Below, piece by piece: positions 48,820 to 63,739 of a stretch of DNA of 64,000 nucleotides. The position numbers and the translations under genes were made by a program. The stretch covers positions 46,570-110,569 of the forward strand of contig NZ_PZJV01000005.1 of the NCBI RefSeq assembly GCF_003206155.1, given 5' to 3'. Positions within the stretch are counted from its first letter, which is position 1, and each line of letters opens with the position of its first letter. This stretch comes from Salinicola halophilus (lineage in GTDB: Bacteria; Pseudomonadota; Gammaproteobacteria; Pseudomonadales; Halomonadaceae). The notes below the pieces were generated by a model, which worked only from the letters and a program-made list of their open reading frames with translations, did no database searches and was not told the origin of the DNA.

Positions 48820-49290
48820 TTAGAAGCGGTAGTGGGAAAAGGCCTTGTTGGCGTCTGCCATGCGATGCACGTCTTCACGCTTCTTCACGGCAGAACCCTT
48901 GCCTTCGGCGGCATCGAGCATTTCGCCGGCAAGACGTTGCGCCATGGTCTTTTCACCACGATTACGAGCCGCGTCGGCGAGCCAGCGCATGGCCAGCGCC
49001 TGACGGCGAGAGGGACGAACTTCCACCGGCACCTGATAGGTGGCGCCGCCCACACGGCGAGATTTGACCTCGACCATCGGCTGGATGGCTTCCAGCGCTT
49101 TGTCAAAGATGTCCAGCGGCGCCTCGTTATTACGCTCGGCAACCCTGTCCAACGCACCGTAAACGATGCGCTCAGCTACGGACTTCTTGCCGCTGATCAT
49201 CAGATGGTTCATGAACTTGGCCAGGCGCTCACTTCCGAACTTGGGATCCGGAAGGATCTCGCGCTTAGCGACAACTCTTCTTCTTGGCAT
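48820..49290 (-). CDS. rpsG: 30S ribosomal protein S7
   Basis: 156 residues. [20 protein letters not shown] and [20 protein letters not shown] are diagnostic. S7 nucleates the 30S head. In E. coli it represses translation at the rpsL-rpsG spacer; here that 122-bp spacer carries a hairpin AGCGCG-N7-CGCGCT (49336-49354) that could take part. Confidence 0.98.
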   Translation of the reverse strand: MPRRRVVAKREILPDPKFGSERLAKFMNHLMISGKKSVAERIVYGALDRVAERNNEAPLDIFDKALEAIQPMVEVKSRRVGGATYQVPVEVRPSRRQALAMRWLADAARNRGEKTMAQRLAGEMLDAAEGKGSAVKKREDVHRMADANKAFSHYRF

Positions 49291-49412
49291 GATAAGCCCT
49301 CGAATATAAGGGTCGTTCAGGTAAACCCGGCACCAAGCGCGTGGGAGACGCGCTGAAGACCGACCTTACTCTTATCGGACCGATAGTGAATGGTGTGGAC
49401 GACGCCCGGGCA

Positions 49413-49787
49413 TTACGCCTTCGGACGTTTGGTACCGTATTTGGAACGGCCCTGACGACGGTTCTGGACACCGGAAGTGTCGAGCGCGCCGCGAACGGTG
49501 TGATAGCGCACACCCGGCAAATCCTTGACGCGGCCGCCACGAATCAGAACAACGGAGTGTTCCTGCAGATTGTGGCCTTCACCGCCGATGTAGGAAGCGA
49601 CTTCGTAGCCGTTGGTGAGGCGCACGCGGCAGACCTTACGCAGGGCCGAGTTCGGCTTCTTCGGGGTAGTGGTATAGACGCGGGTGCAAACCCCACGACG
49701 TTGCGGGCAAGCCTGAAGCGCCGGCACGTCGCTTGTTTCGACGGGGCGCTTGCGCGGCTTACGCACGAGCTGGTTAATCGTTGCCAT
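49413..49787 (-). CDS. rpsL: 30S ribosomal protein S12
   Basis: 124 residues, same as E. coli. [18 protein letters not shown] and [19 protein letters not shown] carry Lys residues at the two classical streptomycin-resistance positions, i.e. the sensitive wild-type state. S12 controls decoding accuracy. First gene of the str operon. Confidence 0.98.
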   Translation of the reverse strand: MATINQLVRKPRKRPVETSDVPALQACPQRRGVCTRVYTTTPKKPNSALRKVCRVRLTNGYEVASYIGGEGHNLQEHSVVLIRGGRVKDLPGVRYHTVRGALDTSGVQNRRQGRSKYGTKRPKA

Positions 49788-49877
49788 AGTCTTTAGCTGA
49801 CTCCAATGGGTTGCCTTGCCTCATGTCGGGCCGCTTCATACGCACGGGCTGAAGCACCCCAAACATAAAGGCTGCGC

Positions 49878-49907
49878 ATTCTAATCAGTTGTCGCGAGAC
49901 CCGTCAA
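49878..49907 (-). promoter_or_regulatory. str operon promoter
   Basis: On the minus strand TTGACG (49902-49907), an 18-nt spacer and TAGAAT (49878-49883), then GCGCAGCC. It lies about 90 nt before rpsL and begins right at the rpoC terminator. Confidence 0.75.
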
Positions 49908-49937
49908 GGCTGCCCGCGCCGTCAGGCGCGAGCAGCC
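49908..49937 (-). terminator. rpoBC terminator hairpin
   Basis: GGCTGC-c-CGCGCC-gtca-GGCGCG-a-GCAGCC, a 13-bp stem with one mismatch, 9 nt after the rpoC stop. Only TT follows on the minus strand, so termination may be partial and read-through into the str operon is possible. Confidence 0.65.
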
Positions 49938-49945
49938 GGGGTCGC

Positions 49946-52900
49946 TTACAGGTCGTCGTCGTCGGCATCGAGCGCGGTGAGCTGCGCACCCAGCTCCTGC
50001 TCGACGTCGAACGCGGACGGGGCGAGCGTACGCTCGGACTCTTCACGCTTGCGACGACGTTCGTCGTGATGGGCAAGGCCCGTACCGGCCGGGATCAGAC
50101 GGCCGACCACGACGTTCTCCTTCAGTCCGCGCAGGTAGTCGCGCTTGCCGGTTACCGCGGCTTCCGTCAGTACGCGGGTCGTCTCCTGGAACGAGGCCGC
50201 GGAGATGAACGACTCGGTGGCCAGCGACGCCTTGGTGATACCCAGCAGCAGGCGCTCGTACTTGGCCGGGAACTTCTCGTCCTGCTCGAGACGTGCATTC
50301 TCTTCGAGCACACGAACCAATTCGACCTGATCGCCCGGAATGAAGGTGGAATCGCCAGAGTCGGTGATCTCCACCTTGCGTAGCATCTGACGCACGATGA
50401 CTTCGATGTGCTTGTCGTTGATGCTAACGCCCTGCAGACGATAGACGTCCTGAATCTCGACGGTGATGTACTTGGCCAGTTCCGCCACGCCCAGCAGCCG
50501 CAGGATGTCGTGCGGGTTGCTCGGTCCATCGGAGATGACCTCGCCCTTCTCGACCGTCTCGCCCTCGAACACGCCGATCTGACGCCATTTCGGGATCAGC
50601 ATCTCCAGCGGATCGCCCTCTTCCGGGGTGATCGTCAGACGACGCTTGCCCTTGGTCTCCTTGCCGAAGCTGATCGTACCGCTGATCTCGGCGAGGATGG
50701 ACGGCTCTTTCGGTTTACGCGCTTCGAACAGATCGGCGACGCGCGGCAGACCACCGGTGATGTCCTTGTTGCCGGACGCCTCGAGCGGAATACGCGCGAT
50801 GACTTCACCGACGCCGATCTCGGCCCCGTTCTCGACGGAGATGATGGCACGACCCGGCAGCAGGTACTGCACCGGCGTATTGGAGCCCGGCAGTGTGACG
50901 TGCTCGCCGTTCTCACCGACCAGCATGATCATCGGACGCTTGTCGCGGCCCGAGGCCGGACGGGCGGCGGACTCGATCACCTCGATGTTCGAGAGCCCCG
51001 TCATCTCGTCGACCGTACGCGTCATGGTGACGCCTTCGGTCATATCGGTGAACTGGGCGTTACCTTTCACCTCGGCCACGACCGGGTGGGTGTGCGGATC
51101 CCACTTGGCGACCACCTGGCCACCCTCGACGTGGTCACCCTCTTTGACCGAGAGCTCGGCGCCGTAGGGCAGCTTGTAGTACTCGCGCTCACGACCGTGA
51201 TCGTCGGCGACGGCCAGGGCACTGGAACGCGAAACCACGATCAGCTTGCCATCGGCACGCTCGACCGACTTGATGTTGTGCAGACGCACGCTGCCGCCAT
51301 GCTTGACCTGGACGCTGTCCACGGCGGAGGCACGCGACGCGGCACCACCGATGTGGAACGTACGCATGGTCAGCTGGGTACCCGGCTCACCGATCGACTG
51401 CGCGGCGATGACACCGACCGCTTCGCCGACGTTGACCTGGTGACCGCGGGCGAGATCGCGACCGTAGCAGGATGAACAGACGCCGTGAGACGTCTCGCAG
51501 CTGATCGGGCTGCGCACGATGATCTCGTCGACGCCCATGGTGTCGAGCTCTTCGCACCAGACTTCGTCGAGCAGCGTGCCCCTGGCGATCAACACCTCTT
51601 CGGTCTGCGGATCGATGACGTCCTGCGCGACCACGCGGCCCAGCACACGCTGTGCCAGCGAGACGATGACATCGCCGCCTTCGATCACCGGGTGCAGCGT
51701 CAGACCACGTTCGGTGCCGCAATCGGTCTCGGTGATGACCAGATCCTGCGCCACGTCGACGAGACGACGCGTCAGGTAACCGGAGTTGGCCGTCTTGAGT
51801 GCCGTATCCGCGAGACCTTTACGCGCGCCGTGGGTCGAGATGAAGTACTGGAGTACGTTCAGACCTTCACGGAAGTTCGCGGTGATCGGCGTCTCGATGA
51901 TCGAGCCGTCCGGCTTGGCCATCAGGCCACGCATCCCCGCGAGCTGACGAATCTGGGCCGCGCTACCACGGGCACCGGAGTCGGCCATGATGAAGACGCT
52001 GTTGAACGAGTCCTGCTCGACCTCGTTGCCTTCGCTATCGGTGACGACTTCTTTCGAGATCACCGACATCATCGCCTTGGCGACCTTGTCGTTGGCCTTG
52101 GACCAGATGTCGATGACCTTGTTGTACTTCTCGCCCGCGGTCACGAGACCGGAGGAGAACTGGTCTTCGATCTCTTTGACCTCTTCCTCGGCTGCGTCGA
52201 CGATCTCCGCCTTGGCATCCGGGATGACGAAGTCGTTGACGCCGATGGACGCACCGGACCACGTCGCCAGACGGAAGCCGGTGTACATCAGCTGGTCGGC
52301 AAAGATGACCGCGTCCTTGAGACCGGTACGCCGGTAGACCTCGTTGATCAGCCCGGAGATCGCCTTCTTCTTCATCGGACGATCGACCAGCTCGAACGGC
52401 ATGCCTTTCGGCAGAATCCGGAACAGCAGGGCACGACCGACGGTCGTCTCCTTGATCGAGGTCGTCTCGGTCAGCTCGGTGATCTCGCCGTCTTTCTCAT
52501 CGGAGAGCCACTCGGTCAGACGCACCTTGACCCGCGCATGCAGCGACACGTTCTGGGTCGAGAAGGCTCGGTCCAGCTCGTTCAGGTTAGAGAACGCCTT
52601 GCCTTCGCCCTGGGCACCGATGCGTTCGCGGGTCATGTAGTAGAGACCCAGCACCACGTCCTGTGACGGCACGATGATTGGCTCGCCGTTGGCCGGTGAC
52701 AGTACGTTGTTCGTGGACATCATGAGCGTGCGCGCTTCGAGCTGGGATTCCAGCGTCAGCGGCACGTGGACGGCCATCTGGTCACCGTCGAAGTCGGCGT
52801 TGTAGGCGGCGCAGACCAGCGGGTGCAGCTGGATCGCCTTACCTTCGATCAGCAGCGGCTCGAACGCCTGGATACCCAGACGGTGGAGCGTCGGCGCGCG

Positions 52901-54172
52901 GTTGAGCAGCACAGGGTGCTCGCGAATGACGTCAGCGAGGATGTCCCACACTTCCGGCAGCTCGCGCTCGACCATCTTCTTGGCGGCCTTGATCGTGGAC
53001 GCCTGCCCGCTGCCTTGCAGCTTGGAATAGATGAACGGCTTGAACAGCTCCAGCGCCATCTTCTTCGGCAGACCACACTGATGCAGACGCAGTGTCGGGC
53101 CGACGGTAATGACGGAACGACCGGAGTAGTCGACGCGCTTACCCAGCAGGTTCTGACGGAAACGTCCCTGCTTGCCCTTGATCATGTCGGCGAGCGACTT
53201 GAGCGGGCGCTTGTTGGAGCCGGTGATGGCACGACCGCGACGACCGTTGTCGAGCAGCGCGTCCACTGATTCCTGCAGCATGCGCTTCTCGTTGCGCACG
53301 ATGATGTCCGGCGCATTGAGATCGAGCAGCCGCTTGAGGCGGTTGTTGCGGTTGATCACGCGACGGTACAAATCGTTGAGATCCGACGTCGCGAAACGGC
53401 CGCCGTCCAGCGGCACCAGCGGGCGCAGGTCAGGCGGCAGCACCGGCAGCACTTCCATGACCATCCACGCCGGCGCATTGCCGGACTTGTAGAAGGCTTC
53501 CAGCAGCTTCAGCCGCTTGGACAGCTTCTTGATCTTGGTCTCGGAGTTAGTCTGCGGAATCTCTTCGCGCAGCCGCTCGATCTCTTCTTCGAGATCGATG
53601 TCCTTGAGCAGCGCCTGAACGGCTTCGGCACCCATGCGGGCATCGAAGTCGTCACCGAACTCTTCGAGCGCTTCGAAATACTGCTCGTCGTTGAGCAGCT
53701 GACCGCGTTCGAGCGTGGTCATGCCCGGATCAACGACCACGAAGGATTCAAAGTAGAGCACGCGCTCGATGTCACGCAGGGTCATGTCGAGGAACATGCC
53801 GATGCGAGACGGCAACGATTTCAGAAACCAGATGTGGGCGACCGGCGAGGCCAGCTCAATGTGGCCCATGCGCTCACGACGCACCGCCGCCTTGGTGACT
53901 TCGACGCCGCACTTTTCACAGATAATGCCACGGTGCTTCATGCGCTTGTACTTGCCGCAGAGGCACTCGTAATCCTTGACCGGCCCGAAGATCTTGGCGC
54001 AGAACAGACCGTCACGCTCAGGCTTGAACGTACGGTAGTTGATGGTCTCCGGCTTTTTGACTTCACCGTATGACCAGGAGCGAATCATTTCCGGCGACGC
54101 GAGAGTGATCTTGATCGCGTCGAACTCGTCAGATTGCGCCTGTGACTTTAGGACTTTCACCAAATCTTTCAT
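49946..54172 (-). CDS. rpoC: RNA polymerase beta' subunit
   Basis: 1408 residues (E. coli 1407) from the ATG at 54172; upstream in-frame codons to 54199 do not match the family. The N-terminal zinc-binding [20 protein letters not shown], the catalytic [12 protein letters not shown] with three Asp residues for Mg2+, and the second zinc cluster (CGTERG...[13 protein letters not shown]) are all present. The C-terminus is acidic. It forms the polymerase cleft with beta and binds sigma. 90 bp after rpoB. Confidence 0.98.
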   Translation of the reverse strand: MKDLVKVLKSQAQSDEFDAIKITLASPEMIRSWSYGEVKKPETINYRTFKPERDGLFCAKIFGPVKDYECLCGKYKRMKHRGIICEKCGVEVTKAAVRRERMGHIELASPVAHIWFLKSLPSRIGMFLDMTLRDIERVLYFESFVVVDPGMTTLERGQLLNDEQYFEALEEFGDDFDARMGAEAVQALLKDIDLEEEIERLREEIPQTNSETKIKKLSKRLKLLEAFYKSGNAPAWMVMEVLPVLPPDLRPLVPLDGGRFATSDLNDLYRRVINRNNRLKRLLDLNAPDIIVRNEKRMLQESVDALLDNGRRGRAITGSNKRPLKSLADMIKGKQGRFRQNLLGKRVDYSGRSVITVGPTLRLHQCGLPKKMALELFKPFIYSKLQGSGQASTIKAAKKMVERELPEVWDILADVIREHPVLLNRAPTLHRLGIQAFEPLLIEGKAIQLHPLVCAAYNADFDGDQMAVHVPLTLESQLEARTLMMSTNNVLSPANGEPIIVPSQDVVLGLYYMTRERIGAQGEGKAFSNLNELDRAFSTQNVSLHARVKVRLTEWLSDEKDGEITELTETTSIKETTVGRALLFRILPKGMPFELVDRPMKKKAISGLINEVYRRTGLKDAVIFADQLMYTGFRLATWSGASIGVNDFVIPDAKAEIVDAAEEEVKEIEDQFSSGLVTAGEKYNKVIDIWSKANDKVAKAMMSVISKEVVTDSEGNEVEQDSFNSVFIMADSGARGSAAQIRQLAGMRGLMAKPDGSIIETPITANFREGLNVLQYFISTHGARKGLADTALKTANSGYLTRRLVDVAQDLVITETDCGTERGLTLHPVIEGGDVIVSLAQRVLGRVVAQDVIDPQTEEVLIARGTLLDEVWCEELDTMGVDEIIVRSPISCETSHGVCSSCYGRDLARGHQVNVGEAVGVIAAQSIGEPGTQLTMRTFHIGGAASRASAVDSVQVKHGGSVRLHNIKSVERADGKLIVVSRSSALAVADDHGREREYYKLPYGAELSVKEGDHVEGGQVVAKWDPHTHPVVAEVKGNAQFTDMTEGVTMTRTVDEMTGLSNIEVIESAARPASGRDKRPMIMLVGENGEHVTLPGSNTPVQYLLPGRAIISVENGAEIGVGEVIARIPLEASGNKDITGGLPRVADLFEARKPKEPSILAEISGTISFGKETKGKRRLTITPEEGDPLEMLIPKWRQIGVFEGETVEKGEVISDGPSNPHDILRLLGVAELAKYITVEIQDVYRLQGVSINDKHIEVIVRQMLRKVEITDSGDSTFIPGDQVELVRVLEENARLEQDEKFPAKYERLLLGITKASLATESFISAASFQETTRVLTEAAVTGKRDYLRGLKENVVVGRLIPAGTGLAHHDERRRKREESERTLAPSAFDVEQELGAQLTALDADDDDL

Positions 54173-54262
54173 GGGATCGCTCCGTTGCGGAGTTGTCATG
54201 AGCGGGGCCGCGATTCACTCGCCGACCCCGCAACCCGTCGCTTGCTATCGACTGTGCCGGTC

Positions 54263-58339
<4,077 letters not shown>

Positions 58340-58393
58340 CTGTATTCCCCAGCTTGTTCACCATGGGTGACCGGTGCGTGGTCGGCGCTCCCC

Positions 58394-58449
58394 AACGGGA
58401 GTGACCCCGTTAGGCGCTGACGGCAAGCTCCCAAAGAGAGCTCGCCGTC
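58394..58449 (-). other. rplL-rpoB spacer hairpins, likely RNase III processing region
   Basis: In the mRNA a 12-bp stem with one G-U pair forms from GACGGC-G-AGCTC and GAGCT-T-GCCGTC (58419-58449), followed by AACGGG-N6-CCCGTT (58394-58411). In E. coli the same spacer holds an RNase III site; the equivalence is inferred. Confidence 0.6.
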
Positions 58450-58519
58450 GGAATTCGTCTAGTGGCTACAACCCCGTCTTGGGGGAACCCAATCCAGGTG
58501 GTCTGACGCCAGGCTAGCA

Positions 58520-58554
58520 AAAACAGAAAAAGGCCGGCAGCGGGAAGGCCCGCC
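58520..58554 (-). terminator. rplL-rpoB attenuator
   Basis: On the minus strand GCGGG-ccttCCCGC and an alternative GGCC/GGCC stem are followed by TTTTTCTGTTTTTG. Placed 45 nt after rplL, it should stop part of the transcripts before rpoBC, as known for this operon in E. coli. Confidence 0.75.
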
Positions 58555-58599
58555 ACCAGCCGTGGCGCTTACGCAGCGCGTGGAACCGTTGGCACGGAG

Positions 58600-58971
58600 T
58601 TACTTGAGCTCCACGCTGGCGCCAGCTTCTTCCAGTTTCTTCTTGGCTTCTTCGGCGTCGTCCTTGGACAGGCCTTCCTTCAGCGTGGCCGGCGCGCCGT
58701 CGACGGCACCCTTGGCTTCTTTCAGGCCAAGACCGGTGATCTCGCGAACGACCTTGATGACGTTGACCTTCTTGTCGCCGGCAGAAGTCAGCACGAGAGA
58801 GAACTCGGTCTGCTCTTCTTCAACAGCGGCTTCACCGCCACCGGGGCCTGCGACGACAGCAGCAGCTGCAGAAACACCGAACTTCTCTTCCATTGCAGAA
58901 ACCAGTTCCGCAACTTCCATCACGGACATTTCAGCAACGGCGTTGATGATATCTTCTTGAGAAAGTGCCAT
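58600..58971 (-). CDS. rplL: 50S ribosomal protein L7/L12
   Basis: 123 residues from the ATG at 58971 ([20 protein letters not shown]). The N-terminal dimerisation domain, an Ala/Gly hinge ([20 protein letters not shown]) and the C-terminal factor-binding domain ([20 protein letters not shown]) are complete. L12 forms the stalk that recruits EF-Tu and EF-G. 94 bp after rplJ. Confidence 0.98.
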   Translation of the reverse strand: MALSQEDIINAVAEMSVMEVAELVSAMEEKFGVSAAAAVVAGPGGGEAAVEEEQTEFSLVLTSAGDKKVNVIKVVREITGLGLKEAKGAVDGAPATLKEGLSKDDAEEAKKKLEEAGASVELK

Positions 58972-59065
58972 TTTCAATTTCCTAAACTTTGCGGCGCCCT
59001 GACCGATCTTGGTCACGCGCTCATTGATTCAAACATCGACTCGGTTCGAACGAAAAAACCGACGA

Positions 59066-59569
59066 TCAGGCAGCTTCTTCCTGCTTCTGATCGCGAACGG
59101 CTGCAATCGTACGAACCAGCTTGCCGGCAGAAGCTTCCTTCATGACGGACATCAGCTTGGCGATCGCTTCATCGTAAGTCGGCAGCGTTGCCAGACGATC
59201 GAGCTCAGAAGCCGGGATCATCTCGCCTTCGTAGGCCAGCGCTTTGACTTCGAATTCCTTCTGCGACTTGCCGAATTCCTTGAACAGCCGGGCAGCAGCG
59301 CCGGGATGATCGTAGGAAAAGGCGAGCAGCGTCGGGCCTGCGAAGCTCTCGTTCAGGCACTCCCAAGAAGTGCCTGACAGCGCGCGGCGTGCCAGCGTGT
59401 TGCGGACAACACGAATCTGGACGCCATTCTCGCGAGCCTGTTTGCGCAGATCGGTCATTGCGCTAACAGTCACACCACGAGAATCGGCAACTACGACGGA
59501 AAGAGCGTCCTTAGCGGCTTCACTGACCTCGGCAACGATTGCTTTCTTGCCTTCGAGTGCTAGTGGCAC
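59066..59569 (-). CDS. rplJ: 50S ribosomal protein L10
   Basis: 167 residues from a GTG at 59569, chosen because AAGGAG lies 8 nt upstream and the family begins at [34 protein letters not shown] and [20 protein letters not shown] are diagnostic. L10 anchors L12 dimers in the stalk and represses this transcript through its leader. Confidence 0.97.
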   Translation of the reverse strand: MPLALEGKKAIVAEVSEAAKDALSVVVADSRGVTVSAMTDLRKQARENGVQIRVVRNTLARRALSGTSWECLNESFAGPTLLAFSYDHPGAAARLFKEFGKSQKEFEVKALAYEGEMIPASELDRLATLPTYDEAIAKLMSVMKEASAGKLVRTIAAVRDQKQEEAA

Positions 59570-59840
59570 AGGGGTTACTCCTTCGTGCCGGGGGCGAAAA
59601 ATCGCGACCCGGTGGTTACCATCTCTTCCACCCAACTACGGTGAAAGTCTTGGATGATGGCTGCACACCGTGAACGGCGAGCCACACCATCTGCGCAGGC
59701 ACCTTGCGGCGATTAAGAGGCGCTCTGTCCGACCCTTCGGCCGTCGAGCGCATCACCTGCGGTCTTTGACGGCGCCCCGCCCCACAGCGCCTCTTTCGAG
59801 GCGGCGCACGGGGACCGCAAAGTTACTGCTCGTTGGTCGA
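59570..59840 (-). ncRNA. L10 (rplJ) leader RNA
   Basis: The 271-nt rplA-rplJ spacer contains the L10-leader core. A closing helix GCGGTC / GACCGC (59813-59818 with 59759-59764) encloses a hairpin CGCCTC-GAAA-GAGGCG with a GNRA tetraloop (59788-59803). The bases around the helix (TTTGCGGTCCCCGTGC, GACCGCAGGTG) match my memory of the conserved autoregulatory leader bound by L10-(L12)4. Confidence 0.8.
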
Positions 59841-60533
59841 TCACACGTAACTGCTGTGATCGACGGTCAGGCCCGGACCCATGGTGCTGGAGAGTGTCAT
59901 CTTCTTGAGATAGACACCCTTCGAGGTGCTGGGCTTGAGACGCTTCAGATCGTTGACCAGGGCTTCGAGGTTGCCTTTGATGGCATCCGCGGCGAAGTCG
60001 ACCTGACCAATGGAAGCGTGAATGATGCCATTCTTGTCGGTACGGAAACGCACCTGACCCGCTTTGGCATTCTTGACCGCGGTGGCGACGTCCGGCGTGA
60101 CGGTGCCGACCTTGGGGTTCGGCATCAGGCCACGCGGGCCGAGGATCTGGCCCAGCTGGCCGACGACGCGCATGGCGTCCGGCGCGGCGACGACGACGTC
60201 GAAGTCCAGATTGCCCTTCTTCACGTCTTCTGCCAGATCTTCCATACCGACGATGTCGGCGCCGGCTTCTTTGGCGGCATCGGCGGCAGCGCCCTGGGCA
60301 AAGACGGCGACTCGGACGTCACGACCGGTGCCGTTCGGCAGCACGGTAGCGCCACGCACGACCTGATCGGATTTACGCGGATCGACACCCAGGTTGATGG
60401 CGACCTCGACGGATTCCTTGAACTTGACCGTAGAAACGTCGGAGAGCACGGAAACCGCGTCCTCAACGGAGTAGACCTTACCCAGCTCGACCTTCTCGCG
60501 GATCATTTGCGCGCGCTTAGAGAGCTTAGCCAT
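59841..60533 (-). CDS. rplA: 50S ribosomal protein L1
   Basis: 230 residues (E. coli 234). The RNA-binding domain starts [20 protein letters not shown], and the signature [20 protein letters not shown] is intact. L1 forms the mobile stalk at the E site and represses rplK-rplA in E. coli. Two bases after rplK. Confidence 0.98.
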   Translation of the reverse strand: MAKLSKRAQMIREKVELGKVYSVEDAVSVLSDVSTVKFKESVEVAINLGVDPRKSDQVVRGATVLPNGTGRDVRVAVFAQGAAADAAKEAGADIVGMEDLAEDVKKGNLDFDVVVAAPDAMRVVGQLGQILGPRGLMPNPKVGTVTPDVATAVKNAKAGQVRFRTDKNGIIHASIGQVDFAADAIKGNLEALVNDLKRLKPSTSKGVYLKKMTLSSTMGPGLTVDHSSYV

Positions 60534-60535
60534 GA

Positions 60536-60967
60536 TCAGAGACCCTCCACGTTGAGGCCCATACTACGGGCGCTGCCTGCGATGGTACGAACGGCGGCGT
60601 CGAGATCGGCAGCCGTCAGATCCGGCTCCTTGGTCTTGGCGATCTCTTCGAGCTGATCACGGGTCACGGTGCCGACTTTCGTCTTGTTCGGCACGCCGGA
60701 ACCGGATTTGATACCGGCTGCTTTCTTGAGCAGAACGGCGGCCGGGGGCGTCTTGGTCACGAACGTGAAGCTACGGTCGCTGTAGACGGTGATCACGACC
60801 GGAGTGGGCAAGCCCACTTCCATCTCCTGCGTGGCGGCATTGAACGCCTTGCAGAACTCCATGATGTTGACACCGTGCTGGCCCAGTGCGGGACCGACGG
60901 GGGGACTCGGATTGGCCTTGCCAGCTGCGACCTGCAGCTTGATGTAGGCCTGGACTTTCTTAGCCAT
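60536..60967 (-). CDS. rplK: 50S ribosomal protein L11
   Basis: 143 residues. [20 protein letters not shown] and [20 protein letters not shown] identify L11, which forms the GTPase-associated centre and mediates RelA activation. 113 bp after nusG. Confidence 0.98.
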   Translation of the reverse strand: MAKKVQAYIKLQVAAGKANPSPPVGPALGQHGVNIMEFCKAFNAATQEMEVGLPTPVVITVYSDRSFTFVTKTPPAAVLLKKAAGIKSGSGVPNKTKVGTVTRDQLEEIAKTKEPDLTAADLDAAVRTIAGSARSMGLNVEGL

Positions 60968-61035
60968 AAAAGACTCCAGTTGGGTAGTAGCGCCTTGCGG
61001 CTCCCCGGTTCAGTCGGCACCTGCCGACGACAACA

Positions 61036-61058
61036 GCGCAACGCCATGGGCGCTGCGC
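61036..61058 (-). other. strong hairpin in the nusG-rplK spacer
   Basis: GCGCAGCGCC-N3-GGCGTTGCGC in the mRNA, a 10-bp stem with one G-U pair and a 3-nt loop. No T-run follows. It may be a processing site, a partial terminator, or part of the L1-responsive leader. Confidence 0.5.
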
Positions 61059-61080
61059 TCTCGTAACAATTCAGTAAAAC

Positions 61081-61614
61081 TCAGTCTTTGACGACTTGAG
61101 CGAACTCGAGCTCGACCGGCGTGGATCGACCGAAGATCAACACGCTGACCTGCAGGCGGCTCTTCTCGTAATTGACCTCTTCGACGACACCGTTGAAGTC
61201 GGCGAAAGGTCCGTCCACGACACGCACCGTTTCGCCCGGCTCGAACAGCGTCTTCGGCCGCGGCTTATCGGTACCGTCTTGAACGCGGCGCAGAATAGCG
61301 TCGGCTTCTTTCTGTGTGATCGGTGCCGGCTTTTCCGGCGTTCCGCCGATGAAGCCCATGACGCGCGGCGTTTCGTTCACCATGTGCCAAGTGCGCTCGC
61401 TCATCTCCATCTCGACGAGAACGTAGCCCGGATAGAACTTTCGCTCGCTCTTGCGCTTCTTGCCATCGCGCATTTCGACGACTTCTTCGGTCGGAACCAG
61501 GATCTCGCCGAACTGATCCTGAAGCTCATAGAGCTTGACGCGCTCATTGAGTGAGCGCATGACCTGCTTTTCAAACCCGGAATAGGCGTGAACGACGTAC
61601 CAACGCTTGGACAT
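61081..61614 (-). CDS. nusG: transcription termination/antitermination factor NusG
   Basis: 177 residues from the ATG at 61614 (E. coli 181). The NGN domain ([20 protein letters not shown]) and the C-terminal KOW domain ([20 protein letters not shown]) are complete. NusG binds RNA polymerase and links it to Rho or to S10 of the lead ribosome. 8 bp after secE. Confidence 0.98.
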   Translation of the reverse strand: MSKRWYVVHAYSGFEKQVMRSLNERVKLYELQDQFGEILVPTEEVVEMRDGKKRKSERKFYPGYVLVEMEMSERTWHMVNETPRVMGFIGGTPEKPAPITQKEADAILRRVQDGTDKPRPKTLFEPGETVRVVDGPFADFNGVVEEVNYEKSRLQVSVLIFGRSTPVELEFAQVVKD

Positions 61615-61622
61615 GAAGACTC

Positions 61623-61991
61623 CTAGCCAATAATTCCGGACATCGCCCAACCGAGGACGGTATCGATGAGCCACAGCAGCAAGCCCACGACCAGCACGGC
61701 TGCAAGAACGATCAGTGTCGTTTGAATGGTTTCCTGACGCGTGGGCCAGACCACTCGCTGAATTTCGCGCTTCGACCCTCTTGCAAGCTCCATCAGAGCC
61801 TGGCCTTTAGCGGTCGTCAGCGCGATGGCGGCAGCTGCCACGCAGAGGATTACGACGCCCAGCACGCGATACAGCAAAGGCTGATCGGCAAACCACGCAT
61901 TACCGGCGACCGCGACCGCAAGTAGCGCCACCACGACGACCCACTTGGGAATATCGTGACGAGACTCTTGCACCTCGACGTTGTGCTTCAT
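61623..61991 (-). CDS. secE: preprotein translocase subunit SecE
   Basis: 122 residues (E. coli 127) with three membrane helices (about 17-35, 39-60, 92-115). The essential segment [20 protein letters not shown] before the last helix is intact. SecE clamps SecY (encoded at 34775). It lies 72 bp after tRNA-Trp and is probably co-transcribed with it and with nusG. Confidence 0.96.
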   Translation of the reverse strand: MKHNVEVQESRHDIPKWVVVVALLAVAVAGNAWFADQPLLYRVLGVVILCVAAAAIALTTAKGQALMELARGSKREIQRVVWPTRQETIQTTLIVLAAVLVVGLLLWLIDTVLGWAMSGIIG

Positions 61992-62063
61992 GAAAACTCC
62001 TCAACTCAAGGCGCGGCAAGCAAACATGACAAGCTATCAAACACTAGCCAGTCTGGGGAAGAC

Positions 62064-62139
<76 letters not shown>

Positions 62140-62181
62140 GCAACTTTTGCCCGGGAAGCACCCGGAAATTTGGAGGGCGCT

Positions 62182-62211
62182 ATGATAGCGGGTTTCAGGC
62201 ACGCAATGCAA
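62182..62211 (-). promoter_or_regulatory. promoter of the tRNA-Trp-secE-nusG unit
   Basis: On the minus strand TTGCAT (62206-62211), an 18-nt spacer and TATCAT (62182-62187), followed by the G+C-rich discriminator AGCGCCC, a hallmark of stringently controlled stable-RNA promoters. Confidence 0.7.
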
Positions 62212-62233
62212 TCCCGAAACACTTTCTTCCACT

Positions 62234-62260
62234 AAAAAAGCGAGCTTTTGCTCGCCTTTT
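62234..62260. terminator. terminator after the tRNA-Tyr-Gly-Thr cluster
   Basis: GCGAGC-tttt-GCTCGC flanked by A6 and T5, symmetric and therefore able to act on both strands. On the minus strand it ends the tRNA-Tyr/Gly/Thr transcript 20 nt after tRNA-Thr. Confidence 0.9.
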
Positions 62261-62280
62261 TATCACGCGACACGAAACAG

Positions 62281-62355
62281 TGGAGCTCATGGACGGATTT
62301 GAACCGTCGACCTCACCCTTACCAAGGGTGTGCTCTACCCCTGAGCTACATGAGC
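62281..62355 (-). tRNA. tRNA-Thr (GGT anticodon)
   Basis: 75 nt with encoded CCA. The acceptor stem GCTCATG / CATGAGC and anticodon loop TTGGTAA are clear. Third gene of the Tyr-Gly-Thr cluster. Confidence 0.96.
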
Positions 62356-62379
62356 CTATCTTGCACTGACGCATCAAAC

Positions 62380-62453
<74 letters not shown>

Positions 62454-62508
62454 CTACCCGCCCTGATTTCGGCTTGCCGAAATAGACCGGCAACTTTCCT
62501 CTTAAATC

Positions 62509-62592
<84 letters not shown>

Positions 62593-62605
62593 TCACCGGC
62601 AGCAA

Positions 62606-62633
62606 ATTCTACCTTGCCGCCTCGCCATGTCAA
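62606..62633 (-). promoter_or_regulatory. proximal promoter of the tRNA cluster
   Basis: On the minus strand a perfect TTGACA (62628-62633), a 16-nt spacer and TAGAAT (62606-62611), 13 nt before tRNA-Tyr. The upstream bases are A-rich (GTAAAAACAA), like an UP element. Confidence 0.85.
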
Positions 62634-62673
62634 GCCATTGTTTTTACTGCTTTAACAAGTCGCTTAACAGGCT

Positions 62674-62725
62674 GCCTTGCGTTCAAGGCGGGGCGCATTA
62701 TGCCAAAGAGGTATGCAGCACGCAA
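62674..62725 (-). promoter_or_regulatory. distal promoter of the tRNA cluster with leader hairpin
   Basis: On the minus strand TTGCGT (62720-62725), 17 nt, CATAAT (62697-62702), then the discriminator GCGCCCC. The hairpin GCCTTG-N4-CAAGGC (62674-62689) follows at once. Two tandem promoters would resemble the P1/P2 arrangement of stable-RNA operons. Confidence 0.55.
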
Positions 62726-62749
62726 CAGCGGGCGAGCATTTATTGGCAA

Positions 62750-63739
62750 TCATACCGAACTCCGTTCAGGGCGGACGCTAACCTCCCCCCCCGTCAATGC
62801 TCGGCGCTCATCCTTGACGAGCACGACGAGGTTGCCTTTTTCATCGACTTCCAACGCCTTTGCTTCGTAGTCGCCACTATTGTCGTGAATACGGACGTCC
62901 TGCCCGGCGTAGGCATGACGCCGATTCCAGGCCGCCTGCCAGGCCCCAAATCCCTGACGCTCGAATTCGGGCAACAGATCGACGAGTGCGGTGATCAGGT
63001 CGGCGACAAGCCGATTGCGCGACGGCGGCGTTAGCACGTCAGATAGAGCGCCAGCCGGCTGGCCGGCAGCATGCCGTCCCGCATCGCTTAGCCCGACGTT
63101 CAGGCCGATCCCAATGACGACTTCACAGGGTCCTTCGACATCTCCGGTTACCTCGAGCAGGATACCGGCAAGCTTACGCTGCTCGTCATCGACGAGAAGC
63201 AGCAAGTCGTTTGGCCATTTGAGGGCCACCTCGGCCCCTAGCGCCTCTACCAGTTCTGCCAGCTTCACGCCGACGGCAAGGCTCAGCCCTTCCAATGAGG
63301 CAACACCGCCCTCGAAACGCCACCCTAGAGAAAAGATGAGGCTCTGACCCCAACGAGTACTCCACGACTTACCTCGGCGGCCCCGCCCTGCCGTCTGGCT
63401 CTCGGCGAGACAGACCTCTCCATGCCCCGCGCCCTGACGAAATCTTTCGCGTAGAAAAGTGTTCGTGGAGTCCACGACGTCTTCTACGAACAGTCGCTTC
63501 AGATGCTGACGAGGCTCGGCGGCCAGGTTTGCGACGATCTCTGCCCCGTTCAACGAGTCGAGTGTATTGACCAGCCGGTATCCTCTCCCCTTCACGGCCT
63601 CGAGAGGTAGGTCCATCGCTTCCAACTTTTGTAGCTGCTTCCAAATTGCCGTTCGCGATACGCCAAAATGCTCACCCAGCTGCTGCCCCGAGTGGTAGTG
63701 ACCGTCGCCGAGCAGGCGAATGAGATCTCCGATACTCAT
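62750..63739 (-). CDS. birA: biotin-protein ligase / biotin operon repressor BirA
   Basis: 329 residues (E. coli 321). The N-terminal winged helix (GQQLGEHFGVSRTAIWKQLQ, residues 19-38) gives repressor potential. The catalytic domain has VDSTNTFL, the biotinyl-AMP loop GRGRRGKSW, LKWPNDLLL and KLAGILLE, and the C-terminal SH3-like domain ends near GGEVSVRPE. BirA activates biotin and attaches it to acetyl-CoA carboxylase. It lies directly upstream of the tRNA cluster; the coaX gene that follows birA in Pseudomonas is absent. Confidence 0.96.
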   Translation of the reverse strand: MSIGDLIRLLGDGHYHSGQQLGEHFGVSRTAIWKQLQKLEAMDLPLEAVKGRGYRLVNTLDSLNGAEIVANLAAEPRQHLKRLFVEDVVDSTNTFLRERFRQGAGHGEVCLAESQTAGRGRRGKSWSTRWGQSLIFSLGWRFEGGVASLEGLSLAVGVKLAELVEALGAEVALKWPNDLLLLVDDEQRKLAGILLEVTGDVEGPCEVVIGIGLNVGLSDAGRHAAGQPAGALSDVLTPPSRNRLVADLITALVDLLPEFERQGFGAWQAAWNRRHAYAGQDVRIHDNSGDYEAKALEVDEKGNLVVLVKDERRALTGGEVSVRPERSSV

